Positions 5,537-6,487 of a DNA stretch of 6,487 nucleotides are shown piece by piece. The notes beneath the pieces are model-generated. The model was not told the origin of the DNA. It saw nothing but the letters and a program-made list of their open reading frames with translations, and made no database searches. Positions within the stretch are counted from its first letter, which is position 1, and every line of letters starts with the position of its first letter. The stretch is from Aphodomonas sp964553125. GTDB lineage: Bacteria; Bacillota; Clostridia; Christensenellales; Aristaeellaceae. The stretch covers positions 1-6,487 of the forward strand of contig CAZKJW010000123.1 in NCBI GenBank assembly GCA_964553125.1, given 5' to 3'. A program made the translations under genes and the position numbers.

Positions 5537-6028
5537 ATGAAACAGGGAACGAAAAAAGCTCTTGCAATGCTGCTGACGCTCGTGCTGGCACTGGGTCTGG
5601 CGTGCGGCGCGCTGGCCGAAAAGACGGTCAGTTCGCCGGCGTTCATGCTGCCGGTCGTGCGGCATCGCCCGACGCCGGAACCGGTCGTCACGCCGGAGCC
5701 GACGGCTGAGCCGACGGTCGAGCCGACCGCGGAGCCCACGCCCGAGCAGGAGCTTCCCGCCGATCGCAGCGTCACCTTCACCTTCGCTTGGGAGAGCGAG
5801 GAGTTGGCCTACGGCGACACGGTCACGCTCGTTCCCGAGCTGAGCGGCTATGAGGGCTTCGCCGTCGAGCTGCTTTGGCAGTACAGCCTTGACAACGCCG
5901 ACTGGGTCGACTACGCGACGGGCGAAACCGCGCAGTACGTCCTCTCGGAGGAGAATATCGACTGGTACTGGCACGTGGTTGTCAATGTCATCGGCGCTGA
6001 CGCGCCGGAGGCAGAGCCGGCCGCCTGA
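5537..6028 (+). CDS. Exported Pro/Glu/Thr-stalk protein with one Ig-like domain
   Basis: This 163-residue exported protein of unknown function is built like its upstream neighbour. A Sec signal peptide (1-27) ends in ALA|E; Cys23 just before it lacks a good lipobox because Gly holds the -3 position, so signal peptidase I is favoured. A short PxEPT stalk follows (45-71: TPEP, AEPT, VEPT), then one Ig-like domain (about 78-152) with YGDTVTL (92-98), LLWQYSLDNADWVDY (112-126) and YVLSEENIDWYWHVVVNV (134-151). The GD.VTL and L[ST]EEN...W motifs align with the upstream protein, which suggests duplication. The 'W.YS.D...W' pattern resembles Ig-like modules of large clostridial surface proteins. There is no cell-wall sorting motif. 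The start is fixed by AAGGAGG at 5522-5528. Confidence 0.83.
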   Translation: MKQGTKKALAMLLTLVLALGLACGALAEKTVSSPAFMLPVVRHRPTPEPVVTPEPTAEPTVEPTAEPTPEQELPADRSVTFTFAWESEELAYGDTVTLVPELSGYEGFAVELLWQYSLDNADWVDYATGETAQYVLSEENIDWYWHVVVNVIGADAPEAEPAA

Positions 6029-6039
6029 AAAAGCGAGCA

Positions 6040-6082
6040 AGTTCCTTCCCGCCGCGCGTGGGGAGGAACTGGGCATATTTTT
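6040..6082 (+). terminator. Strong hairpin, probable terminator, between the second and third exported-protein genes
   Basis: AGTTCCTTCCC (6040-6050) pairs with GGGGAGGAACT (6060-6070) over eleven base pairs with one G-T wobble and a nine-base loop. A T5 run (6078-6082) follows after a seven-base gap, which is far for a classical terminator. A weak -10-like TATCAT (6084-6089) comes next, so the right arm would occupy the -35 position of the third gene. It may be a terminator, a regulatory hairpin or an operator. Confidence 0.5.
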
Positions 6083-6128
6083 GTATCATAGACGGAAACC
6101 GTGAATCAGAGTGCGGAGGGACGAGCAT

Positions 6129-6487
6129 ATGACGAAGTTCAGGAAAATGATTGCGCTGCTGCTGTCGCTGGTGATGTTCATCGGCATGCTGCCGACGGAC
6201 GCGCTGGCGGAGATCATCTCGCGCGACGTCAGCCAGTCGCAGCAGCTCCGGGCGATTATCACGCCCGCGGCGGCTGCGCATACCTATGTCTTCAAGAATG
6301 GCGATGCAGTGTTTGCGCAGCAGATCGTCAAGGATGGCGAAGAGCTGAAAGACCCCGGCACGCCGTCGCCGGACAGCGCGAATAAGGAATTTGTTGGCTG
6401 GTATAACGGCGAAGAAAAAGCCGTGTTCGGCGCGAAGACCGTGACCGATACGCAGACGATCACGTATACGGCGAAGTACGAAGACGT
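6129..6487 (+). CDS. InlB B-repeat (Listeria-Bacteroides repeat) surface protein, N-terminal fragment
   Basis: The gene is cut by the right window edge; 119 residues are visible, with no stop. The ATG at 6129 lies eight bases after GGAGGG (6115-6120). A Sec signal peptide (1-27) has n-region MTKFRK, a long hydrophobic core and ALA|E cleavage. After a linker, residues 51-118 match one InlB B-repeat / Flg_new-type module: TYVFKNGDAVFAQQIVKDGEEL, then 'PGTPSPD', the hallmark FVGWYNGEE (88-96) and a closing 'TVTDTQTITYTAKYED'. Such modules are short beta-grasp-like domains, usually in tandem in large adhesin-like proteins of Firmicutes. The rest of the protein, including any anchor, lies outside the window. 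Together with the two preceding genes it makes three exported proteins in a row. Confidence 0.85.
   Translation, partial: MTKFRKMIALLLSLVMFIGMLPTDALAEIISRDVSQSQQLRAIITPAAAAHTYVFKNGDAVFAQQIVKDGEELKDPGTPSPDSANKEFVGWYNGEEKAVFGAKTVTDTQTITYTAKYED

Noticed and set aside
6101..6385. Plus-strand frame of 94 codons starting at a GTG
   Set aside because: It is out of frame with the InlB-repeat gene, which has the better ribosome binding site, a signal peptide and a recognisable repeat.

Overview
The window is GC-rich DNA. Third codon positions are mostly G or C, AGGAGG-type ribosome binding sites are strong, and every gene is on the plus strand. The gene families seen are pilus-type membrane proteins of the kind found in clostridial operons, a BTAD-type regulator, Glu/Pro-rich exported proteins and an InlB B-repeat surface protein. 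Together they suggest a high-GC member of the Clostridia (Firmicutes), probably gut or animal associated. The class is an inference from gene families, and I cannot name a genus.

Region 1 (1-3217) is the tail of a tightly packed operon for a type IV pilus / type II secretion-like machine. It holds the C-terminal half of a GspF/PilC inner-membrane platform protein. Four small proteins with one N-terminal transmembrane helix follow: a short pseudopilin-like protein, a DUF4860-type protein, a GspI-position pseudopilin-like protein and a coiled, minor-pilin-like protein. The last gene is a complete PilT-type hexameric ATPase. Genes overlap by 4 or 10 bases or sit a few bases apart. No promoter or terminator is visible inside the block, so its promoter lies upstream of the window. 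The assembly ATPase, major pilin and prepilin peptidase are not in view.

Region 2 (3218-4508) has a good extended -10 promoter followed by a regulator. The regulator has an OmpR/AfsR-type winged helix, a BTAD helical-repeat domain and a C-terminal domain that looks like a GGDEF fold without its active site.

Region 3 (4509-6487) holds three successive exported-protein genes. Each has its own strong ribosome binding site, an intergenic gap with regulatory structure and a signal peptide. The first two share one architecture: signal peptide, Glu/Pro-rich low-complexity stalk, then one Ig-like domain with no cell-wall anchor. The third is cut by the window end and begins an InlB B-repeat (Listeria-Bacteroides repeat) surface protein. 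A plausible but unproven reading is one envelope locus: a pilus/secretion-like motor, a sensor-like transcription factor, and exported proteins that the factor might control or that might work with the machine.

The minus strand shows only shadow frames. I see no RNA gene, CRISPR array, insertion sequence or attachment site.
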